DNA of 64,000 bases from Parasphingopyxis algicola (GCF_013378075.1 NZ_CP051131.1:1860001-1924000), one strand, 5' to 3'; shown: positions 1-9,028, counted from the first letter of the stretch. Numbers and translations are program-made. The notes: a model not told the origin generated them from the letters alone.

Positions 1-698
1 TCGACAGCGACAAGATATATGACTTCACCATCGGCTTCGGCACGGAGACGGACACGCTCGATGCCGAGGGCGAGGTCACCGAGCGCTCGGGCAACCGCCC
101 TTCCCTGGCCGAGCTCGAAGCGGTTCTGCCGCAATTCACCGGTCCGATAGAACAAATCCCGCCCAAATATTCCGCGCTCAAGATCAATGGCAAACCAGCC
201 TATGCCCGCGCCCGGGCCGGAGAGGATGTCGAGATGAAAACCCGAGCGGTGACGGTACACAGTTTGGTCTGCTCCGGCCTTCGCCGGAGCACAGTGGATG
301 AAATCATCCTTACCGCCCATGTCTCCAAGGGCACTTATATCCGATCCCTGGCGCGCGATATCGCGCGCGCCTTGAATACGGTCGGGCATGTCACTATGTT
401 GCGCCGCAGCAAGGCCGGACCCTTTACGCTGAAAAGCGCGATTTCGCTGGACAAACTGGACGAACTCGCTAAGAGCCGCTGCCTTGAACAGGCACTCTTG
501 CCATTGGCGGCAGGGCTGGACGACATCCCGGCTCTTTCCGTCGCTCCCGATCAGGCAAGGCAGCTCCGCATGGGGCAGCGGGTGATCGGGGTTTCCGCCA
601 CTGCCGGGCTTTATCTTGCAACCGACCAGTCTGTTCCGGTTGCCCTCGTCGAATGCGACGGGATCGAGCTGAAGGTGGTGCGCGGGTTCAATCTCTAA
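1..698 (+). CDS. truB: tRNA pseudouridine(55) synthase TruB, 5'-truncated by window edge
   Basis: The reading frame is open from base 3 and runs to TAA at 696-698, giving 231 visible residues of a protein that is usually about 300 long. TruB converts U55 of the T-loop of tRNAs to pseudouridine. Two family signatures are visible: [19 protein letters not shown] near the start, and [12 protein letters not shown] in the middle. The catalytic-Asp motif lies in the missing N-terminal part, outside the window. The gene sits 130 bp upstream of rpsO and on the same strand, the usual truB-rpsO-pnp order of bacteria. An internal ATG at 234 is not the start, because the frame and the homologous sequence continue upstream of it. 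Confidence 0.95.
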   Translation, partial: DSDKIYDFTIGFGTETDTLDAEGEVTERSGNRPSLAELEAVLPQFTGPIEQIPPKYSALKINGKPAYARARAGEDVEMKTRAVTVHSLVCSGLRRSTVDEIILTAHVSKGTYIRSLARDIARALNTVGHVTMLRRSKAGPFTLKSAISLDKLDELAKSRCLEQALLPLAAGLDDIPALSVAPDQARQLRMGQRVIGVSATAGLYLATDQSVPVALVECDGIELKVVRGFNL

Positions 699-739
699 CG
701 GGCTTTCCGGATTGGCCGGACGCTCGTGGAACAACTCCC

Positions 740-812
740 GAGCTGCCCGTTTACGGGATTGCTCGCACAAAGACACCGAGCTTCCTGTTTACAGGGCTGC
801 TCGCACAAAGAC
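740..812 (+). repeat. Tandem 35-bp hairpin repeat in the rpsO leader
   Basis: Two copies of a 35-bp unit, 740-774 and 778-812, have a 38-bp period and end just before the rpsO Shine-Dalgarno sequence. Each copy contains a small hairpin: 746-757 (CCCG/CGGG) and 784-795 (CCTG/CAGG), with the same UUUA loop. The stem differs between copies at both partners of one pair (C-G in the first, T-A in the second), so pairing is kept. The repeat is non-coding here, although the frame is open across it. RpsO (S15) commonly autoregulates its own mRNA through leader structure, so a regulatory role is plausible but is inference. Confidence 0.7.
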
Positions 813-828
813 TGAAAGGAATGAAACG

Positions 829-1098
829 ATGTCGATTACCGCCGAACGCAAGGCCGAAGTAATCAAGGAACACTCCCGCGAAGAGGGCGATACCGGTTCT
901 CCCGAGGTCCAGGTGGCTATCCTGACCGAACGGATCACCAACCTGACCGACCATTTCAAGGGTCACCACAAGGACCATCATTCGCGTCGCGGGCTGCTGA
1001 TGCTGGTCAACAAACGCCGCAACTTGCTCAGCTATCTGCGCAACGTGGATGAGGGTCGCTATCAGGACCTCATCAAGAAGCTCGGCCTTCGTAAATAA
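829..1098 (+). CDS. rpsO: 30S ribosomal protein S15
   Basis: This 89-residue protein begins [15 protein letters not shown] and is full length for S15, which binds 16S rRNA early in assembly of the 30S platform. Typical signatures are [17 protein letters not shown] and the basic [15 protein letters not shown] segment that contacts rRNA. The start at 829 is preceded by AAAGGA at 815-820. The longer open frame from 712 runs through the leader repeats and is not expected to be translated. A strong intrinsic terminator follows at once. Confidence 0.98.
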   Translation: MSITAERKAEVIKEHSREEGDTGSPEVQVAILTERITNLTDHFKGHHKDHHSRRGLLMLVNKRRNLLSYLRNVDEGRYQDLIKKLGLRK

Positions 1099-1105
1099 TC
1101 TGGAG

Positions 1106-1131
1106 AACGGCTCCGTCTTCGGGGCCGTTTT
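1106..1131 (+). terminator. Intrinsic terminator after rpsO
   Basis: Bases 1108-1115 pair with 1120-1127 (8-bp GC-rich stem with one T-G wobble, loop TCTT). The stem is extended by AA/TT and followed by four T. It ends the truB-rpsO transcript before pnp, so pnp may have its own promoter in the 1132-1260 interval or depend on read-through. Confidence 0.85.
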
Positions 1132-1276
1132 CGCATTTGGACCGCGGGCAATCCGGCACGCGGCCATATCAAAGGGAAGCGCGAAAGCTTCCAGACCGCG
1201 CAGGGCCGGTACTGCCCCTGCAAAGAAACGCCGAACCGCATAGGGCGGTCGGCGCGAAGAAAGTGAAGAAGAAAAG

Positions 1277-3547
1277 ATGTTTGACGTAAAGAAAGTCGAA
1301 ACGGAATGGGGCGGCCAGAAGCTGACCCTCGAAACGGGCCGCGTGGCCCGTCAGGCCGACGGCGCGGTGCTCGCGCAGCTCGGCGACACGGTGGTGCTGT
1401 GCGCAGTCACGGCCGCTAAATCGGTGCGCGAAGGGCAGGATTTCTTCCCGCTGACCGTGCATTATCAGGAAAAATATTCGGCCGCCGGACGCATTCCGGG
1501 CGGCTTCTTCAAGCGCGAGGGCCGTTCCACGGAAAAGGAAACGCTGACCTGCCGTCTTATCGACCGCCCGGTCCGTCCGCTTTTCCCCGAAGGCTTTTAC
1601 AACGAGATCAACGTGATCGCGCAGGTTCTCTCCTATGACGGCGAGAACGAGCCGGACATCCTTGCGATGGTCGCCGCCTCGGCCGCGCTGACAATCTCCG
1701 GCCTGCCGTTCATGGGCCCGATCGCCGCCGCGCGCGTCGGTTACAAGGATGGCGAGTACCAGCTCAACCCGAGCATGGACGAAGTTGCCGAGGGCGAGCT
1801 CGATCTCGTGGTCGCCGGTACGCAGAATGCCGTTCTGATGGTGGAATCGGAAGCGAAAGAGCTTCCCGAAGACGTCATGCTCGGCGCCGTCATGTTCGCG
1901 CATGAGGAATCCAAGCCGGTGATCGATGCGATCATCTCGCTCGCGGAGCAGGCCGCGAAGGAACCCTGGGAACTGGCCCAGCCGGAAGACCAGGACGGCA
2001 TGAAGCAGCAGCTTCGCGATCTCGTCCGCGACGATATCGCCGCCGCCTACAAGCTGACCGACAAGTCGGAACGCTCGGACGCGCTGAATGCTGCCCGCGA
2101 CAAGGCGAAGGAAGCCTTTGCCGAGGAAGACGGCCAGACGCAGATGACGGCCGGCAAGGTGGTCAAGAAGCTCGAGGCCGAAATCGTTCGCGGCGCGATC
2201 ATCAAGGACGGTAGCCGCATCGATGGCCGCAAGCTCGACGAGGTTCGCCCGATCGAAGCGATGGTCCATTTCCTCCCGCGCACGCATGGATCGGCCCTGT
2301 TCACCCGCGGCGAAACGCAGGCGATCGTGACGACGACGCTCGGTACCAAGGACGCCGAGCAGATGATCGACGGCCTCAACGGCCTCTCCTATTCGCCGTT
2401 CATGCTCCACTATAACTTCCCGCCCTATTCGGTCGGCGAAGTGGGCCGCTTCGGCTTTACCAGCCGCCGCGAGACCGGTCATGGCAAGCTCGCCTGGCGC
2501 GCGCTCCATCCGGTGCTGCCCGATGCGGAGGAATTTCCGTATACGATCCGCGTCCTGTCCGACATCACCGAGTCCAACGGCTCGTCCTCGATGGCGACCG
2601 TCTGCGGCGGCAGCCTCGCGATGATGGATGCCGGTGTGCCGCTCAAGCGGCCGGTGTCCGGTATCGCCATGGGCCTGATCCTCGAAGGCGATGATTTCGC
2701 CGTTCTCTCCGACATTCTTGGTGACGAGGATCATCTCGGCGACATGGACTTCAAGGTCGCGGGTACCGAGAAGGGCATCACCTCGCTCCAGATGGACATC
2801 AAGATCGCCGGTATCACCGAAGAGATCATGAAAACCGCTCTGGAACAGGCCAATGGCGGCCGCGCTCATATCCTGGGCGAGATGTCCAAGGCTCTCGACA
2901 CCACGCGCACCGAGCTTTCGGACTTCGCGCCGCGGATCGAGACGATGCAGATCGACAAGGAAAAGATCCGCGACGTTATCGGTACGGGCGGCAAGGTGAT
3001 CCGCGAGATCGTCGCCGAAACGGGCGCCAAGGTCGATATCGACGACGAAGGCGTGATCAAGCTGTCGTCTTCGGACGTCAACGAGATCGAAGCCGCGCGC
3101 AAGTGGATCGAAGGCATTGTCGAGGAACCGGAAGTCGGCAAGGTTTACGACGGCAAGGTCGTCAACATCGTCGATTTCGGCGCGTTCGTGAATTTCATGG
3201 GACAGAAGGACGGCCTCGTCCATGTCTCGGAAATCAAGAATGAGCGCGTCGAGAAGGTGTCGGACGAGCTCGAGGAAGGCCAGGAAGTCAAGGTCAAGGT
3301 CCTCGAGATCGATGGCCGCGGCAAGGTCCGCCTGTCGATGCGCGTCGTCGACCAGGAAACCGGCGAAGAGCTAGAAGACACCCGTCCCCCGCGCGAACCG
3401 CGCGGTGACAAGGGTGGCCGTGGCGGACGCGGCGGTGGAGGCGGCCGTGGCCGTGGCCCACGCCGGGACCGCGGCGACCGAAACGAGGACAAGGGCGGCA
3501 AGGAAGCCGAAGCCGGCGAACTGCCCGAGTTCATCACCAAGGACTAA
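1277..3547 (+). CDS. pnp: Polyribonucleotide nucleotidyltransferase (PNPase)
   Basis: This 756-residue protein is a complete PNPase, the 3'-to-5' phosphorolytic exoribonuclease of RNA turnover and the degradosome. Order of domains: RNase PH-like domain 1 (about 12-145, with FFKREGR), alpha-helical linker, RNase PH-like domain 2 (about 325-460, with the [14 protein letters not shown] region), KH domain (about 555-610, [12 protein letters not shown]) and S1 domain (about 620-690, [13 protein letters not shown]). The last 50 residues are rich in Gly and Arg, a common RNA-binding tail in this group. A purine-rich stretch (GAAGAAAAG) precedes the ATG. The gene is followed by an intrinsic terminator. 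Confidence 0.98.
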   Translation: MFDVKKVETEWGGQKLTLETGRVARQADGAVLAQLGDTVVLCAVTAAKSVREGQDFFPLTVHYQEKYSAAGRIPGGFFKREGRSTEKETLTCRLIDRPVRPLFPEGFYNEINVIAQVLSYDGENEPDILAMVAASAALTISGLPFMGPIAAARVGYKDGEYQLNPSMDEVAEGELDLVVAGTQNAVLMVESEAKELPEDVMLGAVMFAHEESKPVIDAIISLAEQAAKEPWELAQPEDQDGMKQQLRDLVRDDIAAAYKLTDKSERSDALNAARDKAKEAFAEEDGQTQMTAGKVVKKLEAEIVRGAIIKDGSRIDGRKLDEVRPIEAMVHFLPRTHGSALFTRGETQAIVTTTLGTKDAEQMIDGLNGLSYSPFMLHYNFPPYSVGEVGRFGFTSRRETGHGKLAWRALHPVLPDAEEFPYTIRVLSDITESNGSSSMATVCGGSLAMMDAGVPLKRPVSGIAMGLILEGDDFAVLSDILGDEDHLGDMDFKVAGTEKGITSLQMDIKIAGITEEIMKTALEQANGGRAHILGEMSKALDTTRTELSDFAPRIETMQIDKEKIRDVIGTGGKVIREIVAETGAKVDIDDEGVIKLSSSDVNEIEAARKWIEGIVEEPEVGKVYDGKVVNIVDFGAFVNFMGQKDGLVHVSEIKNERVEKVSDELEEGQEVKVKVLEIDGRGKVRLSMRVVDQETGEELEDTRPPREPRGDKGGRGGRGGGGGRGRGPRRDRGDRNEDKGGKEAEAGELPEFITKD

Positions 3548-3569
3548 TCCGCCGAATCACCGGCAAAGG

Positions 3570-3598
3570 AAAAGGGGCTCGCTCGCGGGCCCCTTTTT
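3570..3598 (+). terminator. Intrinsic terminator after pnp
   Basis: GGGGCTCG at 3574-3581 pairs with CGGGCCCC at 3586-3593 around the loop CTCG. The stem is extended by AAAA/TTTT and ends in five T. It lies 23 bp after the pnp stop codon. Confidence 0.92.
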
Positions 3599-3756
3599 CA
3601 TTGGCGAAACAGGCTCGTACGGTTGAAAGCATAACGATTTCAAAACTATGTCCGGCGTATCGCGGCCCCGTTTCCGGAATTCCCGGGAAAATGCTAGTTA
3701 CGAGTTCATTCCGCCCGTCCTCCCGACCGGGATTGGGCTTCTGATATCCGGGGTTT

Positions 3757-4473
3757 GTGGTGCAGGAATTCTACGCGGCAATGCGCGTTGCCGATGATCC
3801 GGACATATTGTGGGACGCGTTCGTCACCTTCTTCGAAACGCGTGGGATCACGCGTCTTTGTGCCATTCATATTCCACCCGCCGGCGTATCCGCCGGCGGA
3901 GCCAGAACGGTCCGGACAAAAGGCTATCCCGAGGAATGGACGCAGCGATATATCGAGGGCGAGCTTTACAAGCGCGACCCGATACCGCTGCACGCCCGCA
4001 ATCATCCGACACCGTTTCGCTGGTCGGATATCGGCAAGATGCGCAAGCTGGAACCGGAGGAGCAGGCTGTGCTCGACGAATTCCGGCGTTTGGACGTTGG
4101 CGACGGTATCGCCATCCCGGTATTCGGACCGCGCGGGCGCCACGGCTATATCGGGATCGCCCTCGACACCGAAGATACCGCCATTGGCGAGGAAGACTTG
4201 CATGAATTCCAGATCGTCGCGCAAATCGCCTATCAGCGATATTGCGAACTGTTGGCCGCCGACGATTGCGTGGATATATCTCTGTCCCGCCGGGAAACAG
4301 AGATCCTCGAATGGGTCGCGCGCGGCAAGAGCAACAGCTCGATCGCCAAGATTCTCGGTATCTCGGGAAACACCGTCGATACGCATCTGCGCCGAATCTA
4401 CGACAAGCTCGATGTTTCGGACCGCACGACAGCGGCCATTCGCGGGATTGGATGCGGCCTGATAAATCCCTGA
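3757..4473 (+). CDS. LuxR-family quorum-sensing-type regulator (LuxR solo)
   Basis: This 238-residue protein has an N-terminal autoinducer-binding-type domain (about 10-165) and a C-terminal LuxR helix-turn-helix (about 170-235, LSRRETEILEWVARGKSN then SGNTVDTHLRRIYDKL). The ligand-pocket positions conserved in acyl-homoserine-lactone receptors appear to be present: W61, Y65, D74-P75 and W89. No luxI-type synthase is seen nearby, so it is called a solo; whether it binds AHLs or another ligand is unknown. The start is GTG at 3757; an ATG at 3781 is a possible alternative. A perfect palindrome lies just after its stop codon, before the next gene on the same strand. Confidence 0.9.
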   Translation: MVQEFYAAMRVADDPDILWDAFVTFFETRGITRLCAIHIPPAGVSAGGARTVRTKGYPEEWTQRYIEGELYKRDPIPLHARNHPTPFRWSDIGKMRKLEPEEQAVLDEFRRLDVGDGIAIPVFGPRGRHGYIGIALDTEDTAIGEEDLHEFQIVAQIAYQRYCELLAADDCVDISLSRRETEILEWVARGKSNSSIAKILGISGNTVDTHLRRIYDKLDVSDRTTAAIRGIGCGLINP

Positions 4474-4493
4474 AATCAATACGGGACATAATT

Positions 4494-4511
4494 GTCACGT
4501 AGCTACGTGAC
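4494..4511. promoter_or_regulatory. Perfect 18-bp palindrome, candidate operator of the LuxR solo
   Basis: The sequence GTCACGTAGCTACGTGAC is a perfect dyad with no spacer, 20 bp after the luxR stop codon. Its length and symmetry resemble lux boxes. A weak -10-like TATAGG lies at 4533-4538; if a transcript starts near 4545, the dyad centre would be near -42, the usual place for LuxR-type activation. Function and target are inferred. Confidence 0.55.
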
Positions 4512-4536
4512 GTGCGACGGCGACATTGCTTCTATA

Positions 4537-4569
4537 GGGAGCCGCCAAAGGAACCGGTTGGCGGCTCCC
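4537..4569. repeat. Perfect 12-bp inverted repeat
   Basis: GGGAGCCGCCAA at 4537-4548 pairs perfectly with 4558-4569 around a 9-nt loop. It is followed by a run of C, not T, so it is not a standard intrinsic terminator. It could be the 3' end of the luxR transcript or a structured 5' leader of the next gene. Confidence 0.6.
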
Positions 4570-4706
4570 CCCCAATCGCCGTGAATCGGTTCCGCCGAAT
4601 TTACACATTTGACGCGTGTCGCTGCTTTGGCGGTCCTATCCCGGTCCTTCGCGACCGAAAAGAGATTCAAGACCGCCGTTTTGTCGACGCGCACAGGAAA
4701 TATTCG

Positions 4707-5114
4707 ATGGACGAACATACATATCGGCCGCATAGCGCGGCCAGCGAAGACCTGTCGGTCGTCAAGAGCGAGGCGCGCCGAACATCGCCGGGCGACCTCG
4801 CCAATTTCATTTGCAACATGAACAAGTTGCGCGACATCTATATCGACAGCAGCCTGTTCCGGAACCCGGCCTGGGACGTATTTCTGACGATCTACATCAA
4901 GAGGCGGGAAAGCCTGCGAGTGACCCTGGCATCCCTGAGCGCCGGCAATCGCCTCTCCGAGGCGGAGTGCATGAAGGCGATCGAGGATCTGAGCGATGCC
5001 GGACTGGTCCGGGTCGAGGATGGCGTGGCAGGCCCGGGGCCCAAAGCCATCGATCTGACCGGCCAGGGCCTGCAGCGTATGGAAGCCTTTCTGAGCAGCG
5101 CCGAACGCCGCTGA
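4707..5114 (+). CDS. Small winged-helix (MarR-like) protein
   Basis: The chosen product has 135 residues, from ATG 4707 with AGGAAA just upstream. The open frame extends to 4512, but that part covers the palindrome/hairpin region and looks non-coding. The segment WDVFLTIYIKRRESLRVTLASLSAGNRLSEAECMKAIEDLSDAGLVRVED has the spacing of a MarR-type wing (helix, recognition helix, beta-hairpin), and a short N-terminal extension is probably disordered. It is likely a DNA-binding regulator, but targets cannot be given. It lies downstream of the LuxR solo in the same direction with the candidate operator in between, so it may be the solo's target. Confidence 0.65.
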   Translation: MDEHTYRPHSAASEDLSVVKSEARRTSPGDLANFICNMNKLRDIYIDSSLFRNPAWDVFLTIYIKRRESLRVTLASLSAGNRLSEAECMKAIEDLSDAGLVRVEDGVAGPGPKAIDLTGQGLQRMEAFLSSAERR

Positions 5115-5204
5115 ACGCAGTCCGGCTCGGTCGCGCGGTTCAGAGAAGGTTCAATCGACACCGGCCATAGACGATCGTTCGAATGGAGGGTGCCGAGGAT
5201 CGTT

Positions 5205-5879
5205 ATGGCTTCAATCCGCATCATGAAGATATCACTGCTTTTCGGCGCGGCCGCAGCGCTTTCGGGCTGTGCGATCTATGACGGTTACGGCACCGGCTAT
5301 TATGGCGACCGCTACGCTGGCGGTGCCTATCCCGACGAATGTTACGACAAGCAAGGCTATCTGTACGCCGATTGCGAGGACGCCGGCTACATCGCGCGCA
5401 ACGGCTTCGGCTATGGCAGCATATTCTACCATAACCGCTACGGCCCCTATGGCTGGTATGACGGTTTCTATTATCCCGGCTATTCCTATTACATCTATGA
5501 CCGCCGCGGACATCGCCATCGCTGGGGCGACCGGCATCGCAGCCATTGGGAAGGCAGACGCCACGCGAGAGGCGGCCATGACGGGCGGCAGGGTTACCGC
5601 AGGAACCGCGATGGCGCGAATCGCGATCAGCGCCGGCGCGGGCGGGAAGGCCGGCGCGATCGCGGCCAGGCGGGCTATCGAGGTCCCTACCCTCCTGTGG
5701 TCAACAATCGCCGCAATGACGCCGGAAGTGGCGGCGGACGCCGGGGACCGCCAAGCGCCAGACCGACCGCGCCGCGCAATGCCGCTCCCGCGCGGCAGCC
5801 CAACACGCGTTCCACCAACAACAGCACTCGCCAGCTCCAGAGAATGCGCAACGGGCCAAGGGAAACGCATCCCGAATAG
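5205..5879 (+). CDS. Tyr/Gly-rich then Arg-rich lipoprotein of unknown function
   Basis: The ATG at 5205 has GAGGA five bases upstream and gives 224 residues. The N-terminus is a lipoprotein signal (hydrophobic LLFGAAAALSGC, lipidated Cys22). Residues 25-110 are rich in Tyr, Gly and Asp with a few Cys (for example DECYDKQGYLYADCEDAGY). The remaining half is low-complexity, rich in Arg, Gly, His and Asn. I recognise no enzymatic domain. The high Arg content suggests binding to an anionic partner such as lipopolysaccharide or exopolysaccharide, but this is a guess. Confidence 0.7.
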   Translation: MASIRIMKISLLFGAAAALSGCAIYDGYGTGYYGDRYAGGAYPDECYDKQGYLYADCEDAGYIARNGFGYGSIFYHNRYGPYGWYDGFYYPGYSYYIYDRRGHRHRWGDRHRSHWEGRRHARGGHDGRQGYRRNRDGANRDQRRRGREGRRDRGQAGYRGPYPPVVNNRRNDAGSGGGRRGPPSARPTAPRNAAPARQPNTRSTNNSTRQLQRMRNGPRETHPE

Positions 5880-5984
5880 TCGGCAAAGATGAACGGAAAC
5901 CGGTGATTCCGGTCACAGCCGATTCATCTCCGCTCATCGATACTCAGCCTCGTTCCACCGACAGGAACGATGAGGAGAAAATCG

Positions 5985-6221
5985 ATGTATCACGACCAGA
6001 ACGCCCTTGCCCCGGCCCGGTTGGGATATCGCATCGTCTATCGTGCGAACGAAACCAACCATTGCCCCGGTTGCGGCCGCTCGCACTGGATCGTCGGACG
6101 GATGAGCGCGGAATGCGCCTTTTGCGCGACCGCGCTTCCTCTGGAAAACGGCCTCACCACCGGGACCGGCCTGTTCCGCAGCCGCGGCAAGACCGACGCA
6201 TTTGCGCCGCTCGCGGCATGA
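5985..6221 (+). CDS. Small zinc-ribbon protein
   Basis: This 78-residue protein begins MYHDQNALAPARLGYR, with GAGGAGAA upstream of ATG 5985. Two CxxC pairs, CPGC and CAFC, are separated by about 20 residues (with His between), the pattern of a zinc ribbon. Function is unknown. It has no membrane segment and no operon partner beyond the protease gene that follows at 57 bp. Confidence 0.7.
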   Translation: MYHDQNALAPARLGYRIVYRANETNHCPGCGRSHWIVGRMSAECAFCATALPLENGLTTGTGLFRSRGKTDAFAPLAA

Positions 6222-6277
6222 TCCGACCTTGCTAGGCCGGAAAGGCCTGCTTAACCTCCGGGCGCTATATTCGGCGC

Positions 6278-6802
6278 ATGGACAAGCTGCTCCCGATTGC
6301 CGGCATCGTGATGCTCGCACTCGCCTTTCTCGGCGGGGAACGCAGCGCCGAACCGGTACCGGTCGAATTGGCGTCCGCCGATATCGGATCAAATACCGAC
6401 GATACGCAGCCTGATCAGCAGCGAGCCGGCAACGGTTCCGCGCATTTCACGACCCGCCGTGCAGCCGACGGACACTTCTATGCCGATGTGCGCATCAACG
6501 GCGCGACCAGCCGGATGCTGATCGACACCGGCGCGAGCAGCGTCATCCTGTCGCGCGCCGATGCGCAGCGCGCCGGGATTCAGGCGCGGCCCGGGGAATT
6601 CACGGCGAGGGCGCAAACCGCCGGCGGCCAAATCGCGCTGAAGCCCGTCACGATAGATCGGATCGCGCTGGGACCAGTCGACAGCCGGAACGTCCGCGCC
6701 ATGGTCGCTGAAACCAACCTGCCCGTCTCCCTGCTCGGCCAGAGCTTTCTGGAACGTGTCGGGACGGTCGAGATCCGCGCCGACGAGCTGACTCTCCGCT
6801 AG
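6278..6802 (+). CDS. Membrane-anchored retropepsin-like aspartic protease (clan AA)
   Basis: The protein has 174 residues. An N-terminal hydrophobic segment (LLPIAGIVMLALAFLGG) anchors or exports it. After a polar linker comes a retropepsin-like fold from about residue 57, with the catalytic motif MLIDTGASSVILS and the hydrophobic-hydrophobic-Gly element LLGQSFLERV near the end. Bacterial members of this family are single-lobed and act as dimers, with periplasmic orientation. Substrate is unknown. Its stop codon overlaps the stop codon of the convergent SleB-like gene by 4 bp. Confidence 0.85.
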   Translation: MDKLLPIAGIVMLALAFLGGERSAEPVPVELASADIGSNTDDTQPDQQRAGNGSAHFTTRRAADGHFYADVRINGATSRMLIDTGASSVILSRADAQRAGIQARPGEFTARAQTAGGQIALKPVTIDRIALGPVDSRNVRAMVAETNLPVSLLGQSFLERVGTVEIRADELTLR

Positions 6803-7941
6803 CCGCCGATCCAGCGCCCGCTGTCGCGATATTCGGGCCGTATCCGCGAGTCCGGCAGCGCGTTCTCGATCGGCCGGCTGCCGGGAAGATTGTCAGGCTC
6901 ACGCGAAAGACCGGAATTGGCGATAGTGTCGAGCGCAACCGGAGCCGGCGGCAACCCGTCCTCGACCTGCGCCTCGGTCTCCGCCGGCCCCGCCGACGCG
7001 ACATCCCGGGTCCGCGGCCGCCATGGCCGGGGCGCCGGCTCGCGGCCGGAGTAGCGAACGGTGAAGGCACCCGGGCCGCCGGCGGATCCACGTAATCGGT
7101 GAAAGAGATGTCGGCCGATCATGTTGGTCATCGTCAGTCGCCGCCCCCAATAGGGCCAGATATCGAGCGTGTGATAATGGGTCGCATAGCCGACCTCGCT
7201 GAATGCGCGCCCGTCGATCGCTTCGCGGGCATAGCGCTGGGCCCGCGCCCAGATACTCGCCACCGGTCGCCTGGCCAGCGCGCCGTCGCAGGTGAAGGTG
7301 AACTGGCAGCCAGTGCTGCGCTCGCTGCCCTCATAAACCACGCCGCAGATACTGTTCGCATAGCTCGGGTGGCGAACGCGGTTCAGCACGACCTGAGCGA
7401 CGGCGCGTTGTCCCGCTTCCGGCTCGGTACCGGCCTCGTAATAGATGGCCTGGGTCATGCATTGCAGCGCGCGCTCCCGATCGGTGCTGCTGGCGGCCCG
7501 AAACACCATGCCTGCGGGCACCGGTCCCTCATAGCCGGAATGCGTTGCGAGCTCGGCCTCGATCGCTGCCCGAATCGCTTCCTGCTCCGCCTCGGTGAGG
7601 GCGAGCGGCAAGCCGGACCCGTCATCGCTCCGCCCCACCAATTCGGCAAAAGGCGTCGCTTCGGGGAGGCGGACGGTCAATCCGGTCTCGGGCGTTGCGA
7701 GTCCGGCTGCGCTCAACGTCACCAGTCCGATCAGCGCTAGCAGCGCCGCAGCCAAGCCGGAGATCGCCGGGCGCGACCGGCGCGTGGAAACCGAAAGGAC
7801 CCGACGCAATACGAGATGGTCTGCAGCCAATTCTTCCGGCCGGATCAGCGATGCCGATTCCGTCTCAGCGGACCATATCGGCGCCTCTTTCGCCCAAGGC
7901 CCCTGCATCCAGCGGGGCAAAGATATGTCGGCATCCGCCAC
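6799..7941 (-). CDS. SleB-family cell wall hydrolase
   Basis: The protein has 380 residues. A cytoplasmic N-terminus of about 55 residues is followed by one membrane span (about 58-80, LAAALLALIGLVTLSAAGLA) and then a periplasmic Hydrolase_2 (SleB-like) domain at about 165-280. The signature IYYEAGTEPEAGQRAVAQV contains the presumed catalytic Glu; CQFTFTCDG and YATHYHT are further family blocks. In spore formers SleB is a lytic transglycosylase; in alphaproteobacteria such proteins remodel peptidoglycan. The C-terminal 80 residues are Pro-rich and probably disordered. Confidence 0.88.
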   Translation of the reverse strand: MADADISLPRWMQGPWAKEAPIWSAETESASLIRPEELAADHLVLRRVLSVSTRRSRPAISGLAAALLALIGLVTLSAAGLATPETGLTVRLPEATPFAELVGRSDDGSGLPLALTEAEQEAIRAAIEAELATHSGYEGPVPAGMVFRAASSTDRERALQCMTQAIYYEAGTEPEAGQRAVAQVVLNRVRHPSYANSICGVVYEGSERSTGCQFTFTCDGALARRPVASIWARAQRYAREAIDGRAFSEVGYATHYHTLDIWPYWGRRLTMTNMIGRHLFHRLRGSAGGPGAFTVRYSGREPAPRPWRPRTRDVASAGPAETEAQVEDGLPPAPVALDTIANSGLSREPDNLPGSRPIENALPDSRIRPEYRDSGRWIGG

Positions 7942-8048
7942 TGCGTTGCCCCTCTATCCGAAAAACTGCAGCTTTCCGGCTAGGCAACTTTTAGGGTAAA
8001 GTAACAATAATAGATGGTTAACCGGCCGTCCCGGTCCGGCAAAGATGC

Positions 8049-8951
8049 TTAACCGTCCGCCGCCCGCCGGATCGGCAGGTTGACGTTGCAGACGTCGACG
8101 GCGCCTGCTGGCCGGACAAACCAGCCGGTCCGGTTCGCTCGCGCATTCACATAGGCACGGAACGCCTCGGTATCGCTCCGCATGACTTCGAAACGCGGCT
8201 GTTCGGCCTCGGGCAGCTGGCTGGCGAGTCGCACCGAAACGATAGGCACACGCTGGGCTTCCTCTTCGTAGAAACCGAGAGGGCCGGTGCCGCGCGGCAG
8301 GCTGGAGAGATGCTCGATACCTTCGACGACCCTGCCGACCAGCGCGATATTGCGGTCGAGATGGCGCGGCGCGTGGCCGATCACCGTATAGAGTTCGGCC
8401 CCGGTCCCGGTATCGGGATCGTCGCCGCGACCGACGCCGACCATACCGTAGCAATGGACGAGCGTTCCGCTGCGCCGGCCATCTTCCCGCGGGCCATGCC
8501 CGACAGGCCAGCCGGCGAGATAACCGGAAATCGGTTCGTAATTGTTCTGCTGAACCGAGGAAAAAGCCGAGAGCCAGACCTCTTCCATGGGAAATTCATA
8601 TTCTGCAGGCGGTTCGGTCTCCACGCCTTCGGGCAGCGGCTTCGCGCCACTCGCATCGCCCCATTGGACCACGTAATTGTCCTGCACCCGGTTGATGCTG
8701 ATCCCGTCATACCAGCCTTCCCCGGCCAGCCTACGGATATTGGCAACATGGATCGGCGCGAAACTCGGCGCGAGTTCGATGAATATCTCCGACCCGCTTT
8801 CCAGGGTCATCACCAACAGATTGTGCGACGCAATCGGCCGCCAATCCTCGGCCGTCGTCGCGGCGACGATCCCGGCCGGGGATTGAGGAGTTTCCGGGGT
8901 CTGCGCGGCAAGCAGAAGCGGCGCGGCGGCGAGCAGGAAGAGCTTGTTCAT
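8049..8951 (-). CDS. Exported cyclophilin-type peptidyl-prolyl isomerase
   Basis: This 300-residue protein has a signal peptide (MNKLFLLAAAPLLLAAQ) and a divergent cyclophilin domain. Recognisable blocks are SEIFIELAPSFAPIHVANIR, WYDGISINRVQDNYVVQWGD (the HR...QGGD region of classical cyclophilins, with His replaced by Asn) and the later NIALVGRVVEG, equivalent to the VFGKVVEG block. It would help fold periplasmic or outer-membrane proteins. A second, shorter cyclophilin is at 53165-53674. Confidence 0.85.
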   Translation of the reverse strand: MNKLFLLAAAPLLLAAQTPETPQSPAGIVAATTAEDWRPIASHNLLVMTLESGSEIFIELAPSFAPIHVANIRRLAGEGWYDGISINRVQDNYVVQWGDASGAKPLPEGVETEPPAEYEFPMEEVWLSAFSSVQQNNYEPISGYLAGWPVGHGPREDGRRSGTLVHCYGMVGVGRGDDPDTGTGAELYTVIGHAPRHLDRNIALVGRVVEGIEHLSSLPRGTGPLGFYEEEAQRVPIVSVRLASQLPEAEQPRFEVMRSDTEAFRAYVNARANRTGWFVRPAGAVDVCNVNLPIRRAADG

Positions 8952-9028
8952 GGGCGCCTTTTGCCATGCTGATGCCCCTTGCGCCAGCGCCGCGCTCGCT
9001 CTAGGTGCAACCGCTTGCCAGGATATGC

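Noticed and set aside
1169-3223. 684-residue open frame on the minus strand opposite pnp
   Set aside because: It is antisense to a certain pnp gene, with no domain or ribosome-binding site. Long antisense frames are expected in GC-rich coding DNA.
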